Assembly (NCBI GenBank): GCA_030826265.1
Contig: JAPJOH010000048.1
Coordinates: 1-6,015, forward strand
Length of the DNA stretch: 6,015 bases
Source of the DNA: Collinsella aerofaciens
GTDB taxonomy: Bacteria; Actinomycetota; Coriobacteriia; Coriobacteriales; Coriobacteriaceae
Direction of reading: 5' to 3'
The notes under the pieces are model-generated. The model worked only from the letters and a program-made list of their open reading frames with translations. It did no database searches and was not told the DNA's origin. Numbering within the stretch: the first letter of the stretch is position 1; every line of letters starts with the position of its first letter. Made by a program: the position numbers and the translations under genes. This document shows, in pieces, positions 1 to 5,943 of the stretch.

Positions 1-27
1 GGATTTGCGCACTGACGCATTGCGGAA

Positions 28-3000
28 TCACCACCCGAGGATGCCGCAATACTCAGTGGGCTCCACTTTATACACCGTGTGGCCATTTTCAGACACGACA
101 CGGCTGCCCGCGGCGGTCAGCGTTACCTCCACGGTAGCATCAGGAATAGTAGTAAGGAAATCGTCGCTGGAGCCTTCGGGGACAGCTTCCTTCAGTGTAA
201 AAGTGAAATCCCTTGTCTTGGTACCGTCAGCGAAGGTTTTCTTCGCATAGGGTTCGTCAGCGGAATCGTTAATAATTCCTAATGAGAGGTTGCCATCTGG
301 GCCTGTCGTTCCCTCAGCCACTTTGGATTCACCGTCGTAGAGCGCGAAGTTGAAGGTCTTCCCATTAAGCTGAAGGCTCTCGTCAAGAGTTGTCAGAATC
401 TGCTTCGTCAGCCCCAGATTGAACCCAGCATATTCCATGGCAACGTTTTCGAACTTGATACCAGCTTCCGTCGCATTTTCGAGAGCGGTTGCACCGGCGG
501 GCGCCTTGTAGATAGTCGGGCTCGTTTCTAGGCTACGCTTATCCGGGGACAGCGTTACATCAACCTTCACAAGATAAGTGGTACCATCGTAATCCACGCC
601 GCTGTCAACGTTTTGGGTACCCCCGTTTTGTTCAGCAATGGCATACCAGTAAGTTCCCGGTGCAGTGTACTCTTCAGTATCGAAGGAAACCGTACCTTCA
701 ACCTTCTGCTTTGTTGACTCTGCAAGTTGCCCGGTTTCCTTAACGGTTGCACCCTCCGCTGTAGCAATGCTGACAAGGCTGTTAGCCTGCTTAAGCTCCG
801 TAGGATTGCTCGGATCGTTGACAACATCATCAATGTTATCGATCTTCTTGAATCCGAACGCAAAGCTGCCAGCCGCGATGCCATCAGCGATCTTCGTCAC
901 CGGAATGTTCACAGACGTCTTCAAGTTCAGCGTATTCGTAACTGTCGCAGCATCGTCGCCCGATTGATTGCCAATCTGCACCGAGCTGACCTTGGTGGTA
1001 TAGGTAGTGGAAGTCAGGAGAACGTTGTTGTCCTTTTCTTCGTAGCTAGCCACCTCTTTTTCGACATTCAGACTGACATGAACATCGATGCCGTCGGGAA
1101 TAGAGGACACAAATCCCGCTTCTTTTTGTTCACCGGTTAAGCACTCTTTCAGAGAGAAGGTCTTCGTTTTCTCTCCTTCGGCATCGAAACCAGGTAATGC
1201 AAATTGCAGATTGCCGTTCTCAGTGTATCCCTCGTACTTCTCATTAGTTTCTTTGTCAGTTAGTTCGAAACGGAAAACGTCATCGGAATCAGTGTCTAGA
1301 AGATCGCCTAGGCTGTTAACAATCTTCTTCGTCAGCGAGATCGTATAAGGGTTCACCGTGGTTTTTTCTTCTGTGTCGAACTTTCCGAACTTGATCGCGC
1401 CATTGCAGGCGATACCACCGCCGTGAGTTCCGCTCTTATTCCCCGTTATGATGACGCTTCGAGCTATGTTCGCACCATCGGCAGTGGCGGTGTTAGTTAG
1501 GCAAAGGGTAGCATCATGGGATTCATAGCTCTGACCAATAGGAATACCAATTTCTCTTGACCACAATCCAGTATCGCTCACCACTCTACCGTTCACGGGA
1601 GGCATGCCAACCTCGAACCCCCGCCAAGCAAGAGTTTCTCCATCCCCACGCACGAGAGTATTATCCGCAGAGACATAGCTCGCGAGAGTGCAGTAATAGT
1701 CTTGCGCGAGGTTAACCTTAAAAGACTTGCTCGCATAGTCCTTGTTTTCAAGGGTATATTTTGTGCTCCATCCGTAGGTAAGCTTACCATCGACTACGTT
1801 GCCAGGATTCTCTCCGTTTAGCAATTTGGCAATTTCGCCTTCGCCCATACCAGTAAGGAAGAAGTCGCCCGAGGGAACATTCTTGCCCGAAGAAACAACA
1901 GACGCAGGAACATTGAAACGCAGCACCGTATTCAAAGGATAGCTTGTTCCAGAAGCAGTGTTCTTGAACACGGCAGCGCTGCTTTCCAACTGACCAGCGC
2001 TGGTTGTCTCCTTTTCTCCAATAATAATCTTCGCATGAGGACAGCCAGCGACACCTCCACCAAGACCGGCGGCGCTGTTATTCGTAATGAGGGCAGAAGG
2101 GATCATCAAGGTGCCATTGTTGTTGATATAAATGCCACCGCCACCCCAGTCGGTAGTAGTCTCTGTTTCATTGTTAATGATGGAGCCGCCAGTTATCTTG
2201 GTGTCTTTTGCGTCAGTAAATATTCCTCCGCCTTCATGAGCACGCAAAGGGCCATCGGAGTCATCAGTTTTATCGGGGTCTTTTGCTTTGTTACTAGAGA
2301 TCTCACCACCCGTCATCTCGAAATGACAACCATTCCACACGAATACACCGCCACCAGCTCCCGCTTCATTCTTGGTGATGGCACCACTGTGCATGATGAA
2401 GCTAGCTCCGTCGTTCACGAAAACGCCGCCACCTACCGTGCCTGCGCCGTTGTTGAAGCCACCAGGACTCGCCGATCCTTTGCCTCCTGTAACAGTTGGC
2501 CCCGCACCGTTTTCTGTACCGAGAATGACCTTGCTATTAAAGCCAAGTATAGATATGACAGAACTGGTACCTGTACCGATGATTTTCCCAGCGCCGTTGA
2601 TGGTAAGCGTGGCGCCACCGGTCACCCGGATATCGCTGCGAAGCGTGCCGTTGACGGTGAGAGTATAGGTTCCATTCCCACTGAAGGTCAGAGGGCTGGA
2701 GGTGTTGGTTACGTCGCCATCAATGATTTGATTATCCGTGTTGTTGGCCAACCCCTTGGACGTCGTCTCCACAGGAGTTTCGGCAACTGCCTCGGGATTC
2801 TCCTCGGGGAGCGCCGTCGCCATGATCCCGGCCTCTTCGTCTGCAGGCGGCTCTTCTCCATCGAGGGTTGCACCCTCTAAGGCGTTTTCGCCTGAGAGAC
2901 CACCCTCCTCTTCACCTTCAGTATTTTCCGTTCCTTCCAAATCATTCGTACCTTCGGCAGATTCTTCCGTGCCCGTGTCGGCTAGGACGTCGTCTTTGGA

Positions 3001-3105
3001 GCCGTAGGCGATGTTGATTTGGGGGACAAGGGCGACGATCAGTAGGATCGACAAGGCGATTCCCAAGAATTTGATGATCGATTTGTTCTGCAGCAGCTTG
3101 GTCAT
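28..3105 (-). CDS. Large secreted adhesin: signal peptide, beta-helix with GGG repeats, three pilin-type isopeptide domains; 3' end appears frame-broken
   Basis: The frame encodes 1025 residues. Residues 1-35 form a signal peptide: basic start MTKLLQNKSIIKF, then hydrophobic LGIALSILLIVALV. Residues 38-115 are a Glu/Asp/Thr-rich linker. Residues 127-370 look like a right-handed beta-helix, with GGG(V/I) turns near 225, 251, 292, 321 and 349, each followed by an I(T/S)xN-type strand. A sixth GGGI (562) follows a segment of about 190 residues that I do not recognise. Three Ig-like domains follow: 584-726 (K593 or K594, E654, N724), 730-888 (Spy0128/FctA-like, K738, E825 in YAIAE, N887 in FENV) and 893 to the end (K901, E973, no Asn). 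Lys/Glu/Asn is the known isopeptide triad of Gram-positive pilins. The ATG is supported by AGGAGG with 5-nt spacing. No LPXTG or membrane anchor is present, because the frame stops within the last domain. The role as a surface adhesin or pilin-like stalk is inferred, and no ligand is evident. The gene is visibly less GC-rich than its operon partner. Confidence 0.85.
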   Translation of the reverse strand: MTKLLQNKSIIKFLGIALSILLIVALVPQINIAYGSKDDVLADTGTEESAEGTNDLEGTENTEGEEEGGLSGENALEGATLDGEEPPADEEAGIMATALPEENPEAVAETPVETTSKGLANNTDNQIIDGDVTNTSSPLTFSGNGTYTLTVNGTLRSDIRVTGGATLTINGAGKIIGTGTSSVISILGFNSKVILGTENGAGPTVTGGKGSASPGGFNNGAGTVGGGVFVNDGASFIMHSGAITKNEAGAGGGVFVWNGCHFEMTGGEISSNKAKDPDKTDDSDGPLRAHEGGGIFTDAKDTKITGGSIINNETETTTDWGGGGIYINNNGTLMIPSALITNNSAAGLGGGVAGCPHAKIIIGEKETTSAGQLESSAAVFKNTASGTSYPLNTVLRFNVPASVVSSGKNVPSGDFFLTGMGEGEIAKLLNGENPGNVVDGKLTYGWSTKYTLENKDYASKSFKVNLAQDYYCTLASYVSADNTLVRGDGETLAWRGFEVGMPPVNGRVVSDTGLWSREIGIPIGQSYESHDATLCLTNTATADGANIARSVIITGNKSGTHGGGIACNGAIKFGKFDTEEKTTVNPYTISLTKKIVNSLGDLLDTDSDDVFRFELTDKETNEKYEGYTENGNLQFALPGFDAEGEKTKTFSLKECLTGEQKEAGFVSSIPDGIDVHVSLNVEKEVASYEEKDNNVLLTSTTYTTKVSSVQIGNQSGDDAATVTNTLNLKTSVNIPVTKIADGIAAGSFAFGFKKIDNIDDVVNDPSNPTELKQANSLVSIATAEGATVKETGQLAESTKQKVEGTVSFDTEEYTAPGTYWYAIAEQNGGTQNVDSGVDYDGTTYLVKVDVTLSPDKRSLETSPTIYKAPAGATALENATEAGIKFENVAMEYAGFNLGLTKQILTTLDESLQLNGKTFNFALYDGESKVAEGTTGPDGNLSLGIINDSADEPYAKKTFADGTKTRDFTFTLKEAVPEGSSDDFLTTIPDATVEVTLTAAGSRVVSENGHTVYKVEPTEYCGILGW

Positions 3106-3110
3106 GTCGT

Positions 3111-3116
3111 CCTCCT
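3111..3116 (-). promoter_or_regulatory. Shine-Dalgarno of the adhesin gene in a 15-nt intergenic gap
   Basis: Minus strand reads TAA, then AGGGAGGAGGACGAC, then ATG. The whole gap between the MucBP stop (3121-3123) and the adhesin start (3105) is the ribosome binding site. This implies one transcript and probable translational coupling, so a frameshift in the first gene could also reduce expression of the second. Confidence 0.8.
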
Positions 3117-3120
3117 CCCT

Positions 3121-5559
3121 TTAAGCGTTCATCGAATCGGTTGCGGTTTGCTCATTCTTTTTGCGGCGGCGCATCCACCAGTAAAGGCCGAGGCCGGCGG
3201 CTACGAGAACGACAGCGCCCGTGGCCACGGCCAGCGCCATGCCCGAGCCGGATATCGCCACGTCTTGGGCGAGGCCGGAATACAGCGGGTTCTCGTCATC
3301 GACGATTGCACGCTCAGTACCAGTGTCCTGGCCGCCGAGCGTCGCCAGCGGGTTGTCGTCGTCGTTGATGACCGCGGCGGCGTCGCCCGTGCCTACGCCG
3401 GCGTCAACCGTTGCAGGCGCCGCAGCATCGGCCGGCGCGGCAGCGGGGGCTGCGGCGGCGACCGGCGCGGCGGTCATCACCGTGGTGCCCGGAACCGTCA
3501 CCACCCGTTCGGTGTCGATGATCTGCGTGCGGCGGATGGTGATCTGCGAGCTAAGCTCGTCGTTCACATCGCGGTAGTAAATGGTGTAGGTACGCGCCGG
3601 CGAGAAGTAGGCGTGGCGGATGGCCGTTTCCTGACCCGCCAAGCGCACGTAGGTGTCGTCGCCCAGCGAGAAGCGCTCCTCGCCGAGGATGTTCACGAAG
3701 TCGTTCGTTTCGGGATCGATCGTGATGGTCTCGCTGCGGAGAATCTGGCTGTTGGCGATGTTCATGTACTGTACGGTGATGTCGTAGGTGTCGCCCGGCG
3801 TGTAATCCTTCGGCACATAATAGACGTACTGAAGCACATCCGTGCCCTTCTCCAGGTCTTCCCAGGCATAGGTGATGGGCTCCATATTGCCGGACCACGG
3901 CACCAGACCGTCCTTCGGAGCCGGGGTATAGGTGGCCGTCTGCTCCGGAGTGACTTCGTAGTGGATCTTATCGATAAGAGCACCCGTCTCACCGTTGATT
4001 TCCATCACGGTGAGGTTGACCTTCTTCGTAGTGGCCTGCGAGACGTACTTCGCCGTCACCGTGCGGCCAGCCGGATACTCGCCTGCTTCGAAGGCGACAA
4101 CGGGATTGCCCTGCTGGGACTCCGTCGAGCGGGCCCCGATGGCCGCATTGTCGTCCGTCGCATTGGTTTCAAGGATCCAAGAATCCAGCATGTAGTAGTT
4201 GATGCCCCACTGTCCCTTGTCGCGGTCGGTAGTAGGCGCATCCGCTGCATTCGTGACGGCGCTCATCGAGAAGGAGTTCGGCAGGGTGTACTGGTAGCCC
4301 TTGCCCTTCACATCTACGCTGTCGGTCCACAGCGTATTGCCGTTATCGTCCACATAATTAATGGTGACCTGATAAGCGCCGGCTTTAGTGTTCTTCACTT
4401 CCATAACGCGAATCTGCTTCGTGGCCTGCTCGGGCGTCAGCATGACGGTGGAGCCAGTGAGGCGCTGGATGACGCGATAATAATGCGTGGTCTCCTGGCC
4501 GGCCTCGTCAGTGGTCGTCTTGAAGAAAGACTTCTTGATAGCAACCTCTTTGCCCGCGCCGAGGTTTTCCACGATTTCCGTATCGATGATGTTGCCATCG
4601 ACATCGACGTACTTGACAGCGCCGGAGATAGCGTCGGCTTCAACCTGGTTGTAGGTGACGACGAGGCGCTTGCCGGAGGCGGCATCTTGCACCTCGACTT
4701 TGGGCTCACCGGCTTCGGTCGTCTCCGTGCTTTGGAATACGATGGGGGTGTCGCCCGTGAGGTTCTTGTAGTAGCTGGCACCAGCGCCGACCGTTTCCGC
4801 GAACTTGTCAATGTCGGGATCGATCGTGCGGATGCCGAGCACCTTCCACTCATCCTCGCTCGGCACGGCGGGGTCGTTGACAAGCTTCGCGTAGATGGGG
4901 CAAATAGTGCCCGCGTACAGCGGATCACCGCCGCGCTTCGCGTCGAACAGTTTCACGGTATAGGTAGGGAAATTGTTCGGGTCGCCAAACACGTCCTGCA
5001 GCGATTGTGGTGCCGGGGCCGGGGCCTCGACATCCTGAGCCGCCGGAACCGGCTGGGCGATCTTCAGCGCGACAATTTGGGCGATGCGAGAGGAGTTGGC
5101 ATCGCCGGCGTAGTCAGGCGCGGAAGTGTCGGCATCCTTTGCCTCGGGATCGGTATCCTGCGTCTCGGGAATAGCGTAGGCGAAACGCGGCGCAATGGTT
5201 GTGCCATCTTTCTCAACCTCTATATAGATGGTCTTCCCTGCGCCGTTTTCCACGCGAAAGAGATCCCACAGGCCATCTTCAGCCGTGGGGGTCATGAAAT
5301 CGATGCCGTGAACGTCGCCGTGTTTGATCGGGTCGACTACAGGAGCGGCAGGTGCTTCTGCCGCATCACCATTCGAAGGGTCGTCGGCAAAGGCCTGGGC
5401 AACGAAAGAAAGACTCGCTGCCGGAAAAGCCAACGTGGCTGCAAGAGTAAAGGCTAGAAGGCTTCGGCCGAAAATTCTCTTTTCAGCGAGACCCCCATGA
5501 CCGATTTCCTCATTTGTGCCTCCTCTGCTGCTCGCGATCACCTCTGGTGCTATATGCAC
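3121..5559 (-). CDS. MucBP-like repeat surface protein with C-terminal membrane anchor; start region likely frameshifted
   Basis: The open frame gives 812 residues from a GTG at 5559. Residues 28-58 (RIFGRSLLAFTLAATLAF to QAFA) form a signal peptide ending in AFA-DD. Residues 61-310 are an unrecognised N-terminal region with acidic and Pro/Ala linkers. Four beta-rich repeats resembling MucBP or related bacterial surface modules follow at about 311-388 (KYVDVDGN), 395-508 (INYVDDNGN), 513-584 and 592-664 (VQYMN). Residues 693-727 are an Ala/Pro-rich stalk. Two DD(D/E)NPL motifs (733-738, 754-759) precede a membrane helix at about 773-796 and the basic stretch RRRKK. There is no LPXTG, so anchoring is probably by the membrane helix. 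The GTG lacks a Shine-Dalgarno, and the frame reads straight through a perfect SD into a signal peptide lacking its natural start. The likely true start is ATG 5513 in another frame; the corrected protein would be about 796 residues. The stop is 15 nt before the next gene. Adhesion or mucus binding is inferred from the repeat family. Confidence 0.85.
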   Translation of the reverse strand: MHIAPEVIASSRGGTNEEIGHGGLAEKRIFGRSLLAFTLAATLAFPAASLSFVAQAFADDPSNGDAAEAPAAPVVDPIKHGDVHGIDFMTPTAEDGLWDLFRVENGAGKTIYIEVEKDGTTIAPRFAYAIPETQDTDPEAKDADTSAPDYAGDANSSRIAQIVALKIAQPVPAAQDVEAPAPAPQSLQDVFGDPNNFPTYTVKLFDAKRGGDPLYAGTICPIYAKLVNDPAVPSEDEWKVLGIRTIDPDIDKFAETVGAGASYYKNLTGDTPIVFQSTETTEAGEPKVEVQDAASGKRLVVTYNQVEADAISGAVKYVDVDGNIIDTEIVENLGAGKEVAIKKSFFKTTTDEAGQETTHYYRVIQRLTGSTVMLTPEQATKQIRVMEVKNTKAGAYQVTINYVDDNGNTLWTDSVDVKGKGYQYTLPNSFSMSAVTNAADAPTTDRDKGQWGINYYMLDSWILETNATDDNAAIGARSTESQQGNPVVAFEAGEYPAGRTVTAKYVSQATTKKVNLTVMEINGETGALIDKIHYEVTPEQTATYTPAPKDGLVPWSGNMEPITYAWEDLEKGTDVLQYVYYVPKDYTPGDTYDITVQYMNIANSQILRSETITIDPETNDFVNILGEERFSLGDDTYVRLAGQETAIRHAYFSPARTYTIYYRDVNDELSSQITIRRTQIIDTERVVTVPGTTVMTAAPVAAAAPAAAPADAAAPATVDAGVGTGDAAAVINDDDNPLATLGGQDTGTERAIVDDENPLYSGLAQDVAISGSGMALAVATGAVVLVAAGLGLYWWMRRRKKNEQTATDSMNA
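5454..5513 (-). pseudogene. Out-of-frame true start of the MucBP gene (19 codons, then stop)
   Basis: ATG at 5511-5513 has an ideal SD (AGGAGG, 5-nt spacing). It reads MRKSVMGVSLKR, then EFSAEAF and TAG at 5454-5456. The first 12 residues have the basic n-region expected of a signal peptide. Removing one GA from the tract at 5471-5483 joins them to IFGRSLLAFTLAATLAF of the main frame, giving a complete and typical secretion signal. I read this as the 5' fragment of the 3121-5559 gene separated by an indel, not as an independent peptide gene. Confidence 0.55.
5519..5524 (-). promoter_or_regulatory. Shine-Dalgarno of the MucBP gene, supporting ATG 5513
   Basis: Minus-strand AGGAGG within AGAGGAGGCACAA lies 5 nt before the ATG at 5513. 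The other big gene uses the same motif and the same spacing (AGGAGG, 5 nt, ATG 3105). This site decides the start: the in-frame GTG codons at 5559 and 5541 have no comparable signal. Confidence 0.75.
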
Positions 5560-5560
5560 C
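5546..5560 (-). other. Leader hairpin 3: small stem about 20 nt before the SD
   Basis: GGTGC and GCACC form a perfect 5-bp stem around a 5-nt AT loop. The GTG codon at 5557-5559 lies inside this stem, another reason to doubt it as the start codon. Confidence 0.35.
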
Positions 5561-5566
5561 TATACG

Positions 5567-5592
5567 CGCGCGAGGCGGGGGCCTCGGGCGCG
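5567..5592 (-). other. Leader hairpin 2: GC-rich stem
   Basis: CGAGGC (5571-5576) pairs with GCCTCG (5581-5586) around a 4-base loop. The stem extends by four more GC pairs (5567-5570 with 5589-5592) across a 2-nt bulge. It should be very stable. No U-tract follows on either strand, which argues against a simple intrinsic terminator. Confidence 0.5.
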
Positions 5593-5615
5593 TCGGCGAT
5601 CCTCTTCTCCTCGTT

Positions 5616-5657
5616 GATTGCGAAGCGCCGCCTCTCTTTGTCAGCTGATTCGCAATC
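5616..5657 (-). other. Leader hairpin 1: perfect 9-bp stem
   Basis: GATTGCGAA and TTCGCAATC form a perfect 9-bp inverted repeat with a 24-nt loop. It would begin about 11 nt from the predicted transcript 5' end. It could stabilise the mRNA or be part of a regulated leader. No T-run follows, so it is not a terminator. Confidence 0.5.
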
Positions 5658-5667
5658 CTGCTCTCTC

Positions 5668-5729
5668 GCTTGCTATTTTAGATGGCTCATCAGGCTATTG
5701 TCTACCCGTCAAATCATCTTTTAGCAAGC
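5668..5729. repeat. 8-bp inverted repeat flanking the proximal promoter
   Basis: GCTTGCTA (5668-5675) and TAGCAAGC (5722-5729) are perfect inverted copies. Their centres are about 54 bp apart, near five helical turns. One overlaps the predicted -10 and start site and the other lies upstream of the -35. The upstream copy sits in a small near-palindrome, TTAGCAAGCTAA (5721-5732). The arrangement suits a repressor binding two operators, but no regulator gene is in the window. Confidence 0.4.
5675..5704 (-). promoter_or_regulatory. Proximal sigma70-type promoter candidate
   Basis: On the minus strand, TAGACA (5699-5704, 5 of 6 to TTGACA), an 18-nt spacer and TAAAAT (5675-5680, 5 of 6 to TATAAT) form a plausible promoter. 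It would start transcription near 5668 and leave a leader of about 155 nt before ATG 5513. No better match was seen closer to the gene. The start site is a prediction. Confidence 0.5.
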
Positions 5730-5784
5730 TAACTCTCTGTCAGTGCTAAGGATCACTTTATTGATCTGAGGCTATTTGTCTACT
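5693..5784. repeat. Direct repeat pair GGCTATT(T)GTCTAC, about 78 bp apart
   Basis: Plus-strand copies lie at 5693-5705 (GGCTATTGTCTAC) and 5771-5784 (GGCTATTTGTCTAC). They differ by one T. Each covers the putative -35 and early spacer of one of the two promoter-like modules. Confidence 0.7.
5755..5782 (-). promoter_or_regulatory. Distal promoter-like copy sharing the same -35 repeat
   Basis: Minus-strand TAGACA (5777-5782), a 16-nt spacer and TAAAGT (5755-5760, 4 of 6). The -35 and the following bases (TAGACAAATAGCCT) repeat those of the proximal promoter (TAGACAATAGCCT) with one extra A. It may be a second, weaker promoter or a duplicated regulatory site. Confidence 0.3.
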
Positions 5785-5829
5785 GCCAAAAATGACAACA
5801 AATGAGACAATTATGGCTGCTACTCAAAA

Positions 5830-5931
5830 TACAAGGCTTTGACCTGGGGTTTCGTTCGCCACTTCCCATAAGCCCAAAAGAAGATGACTAGGTAAATGAC
5901 AGGGTAATGACTATATTAAAAACGCCTTGTA
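5830..5931. repeat. 8-bp inverted repeat TACAAGGC / GCCTTGTA
   Basis: TACAAGGC (5830-5837) and GCCTTGTA (5924-5931) are perfect inverted arms 86 nt apart, enclosing the GTCAT repeat cluster. They could be ends of a small mobile remnant or chance. No target duplication was evident. Confidence 0.25.
5884..5913 (-). promoter_or_regulatory. Three phased GTCAT repeats, Pho-box-like operator candidate
   Basis: The minus strand carries TAGTCAT, CTGTCAT and TAGTCAT (plus-strand 5907-5913, 5896-5902, 5884-5890), spaced 11 and 12 bp. About 11-bp direct repeats are typical of OmpR/PhoB-family response regulator sites, and CTGTCAT matches the enterobacterial Pho-box half-site. In this organism the identity of any binding protein is unknown. 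The site is over 100 bp upstream of the nearest promoter-like module. Confidence 0.35.
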
Positions 5932-5933
5932 GG

Positions 5934-5943
5934 GGGTTAACCC
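5934..5943. repeat. 10-bp perfect palindrome GGGTTAACCC
   Basis: This perfect palindrome overlaps the stop codon of the partial right-edge frame. It may be a regulator site or part of an insertion-sequence end. It is too short to assign. Confidence 0.3.

Noticed and set aside
2035..2880. 281-residue plus-strand frame opposite the beta-helix
   Set aside because: Repetitive antisense shadow of the GGG-repeat region, with no recognisable protein features.
3290..3400. LATLGG or NPL as a sortase motif
   Set aside because: Neither matches LPXTG, LAXTG or NPQTN, and the motifs lie well upstream of the membrane helix.
3148..5457. 769-residue open frame on the plus strand opposite the MucBP gene
   Set aside because: It mirrors almost the whole GC-rich minus gene, is rich in Arg/Val/Asp/His as expected of a codon shadow, has no domain I recognise and no supporting ribosome site. 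The minus frame has a clear signal peptide, repeats and anchor.
5466..5490. Programmed -1 ribosomal frameshift at AAAAGAGAATTTT
   Set aside because: The shift direction would fit, but no canonical X XXY YYZ heptamer exists in the ATG frame and no stimulatory structure is seen downstream. An indel is simpler.
5567..5592. Intrinsic terminator at the GC-rich hairpin
   Set aside because: Neither strand has a T-run after the stem.
5497..5724. 75-residue plus-strand frame in the leader region
   Set aside because: No ribosome site or coding character. It overlaps the minus-strand leader and promoter elements.
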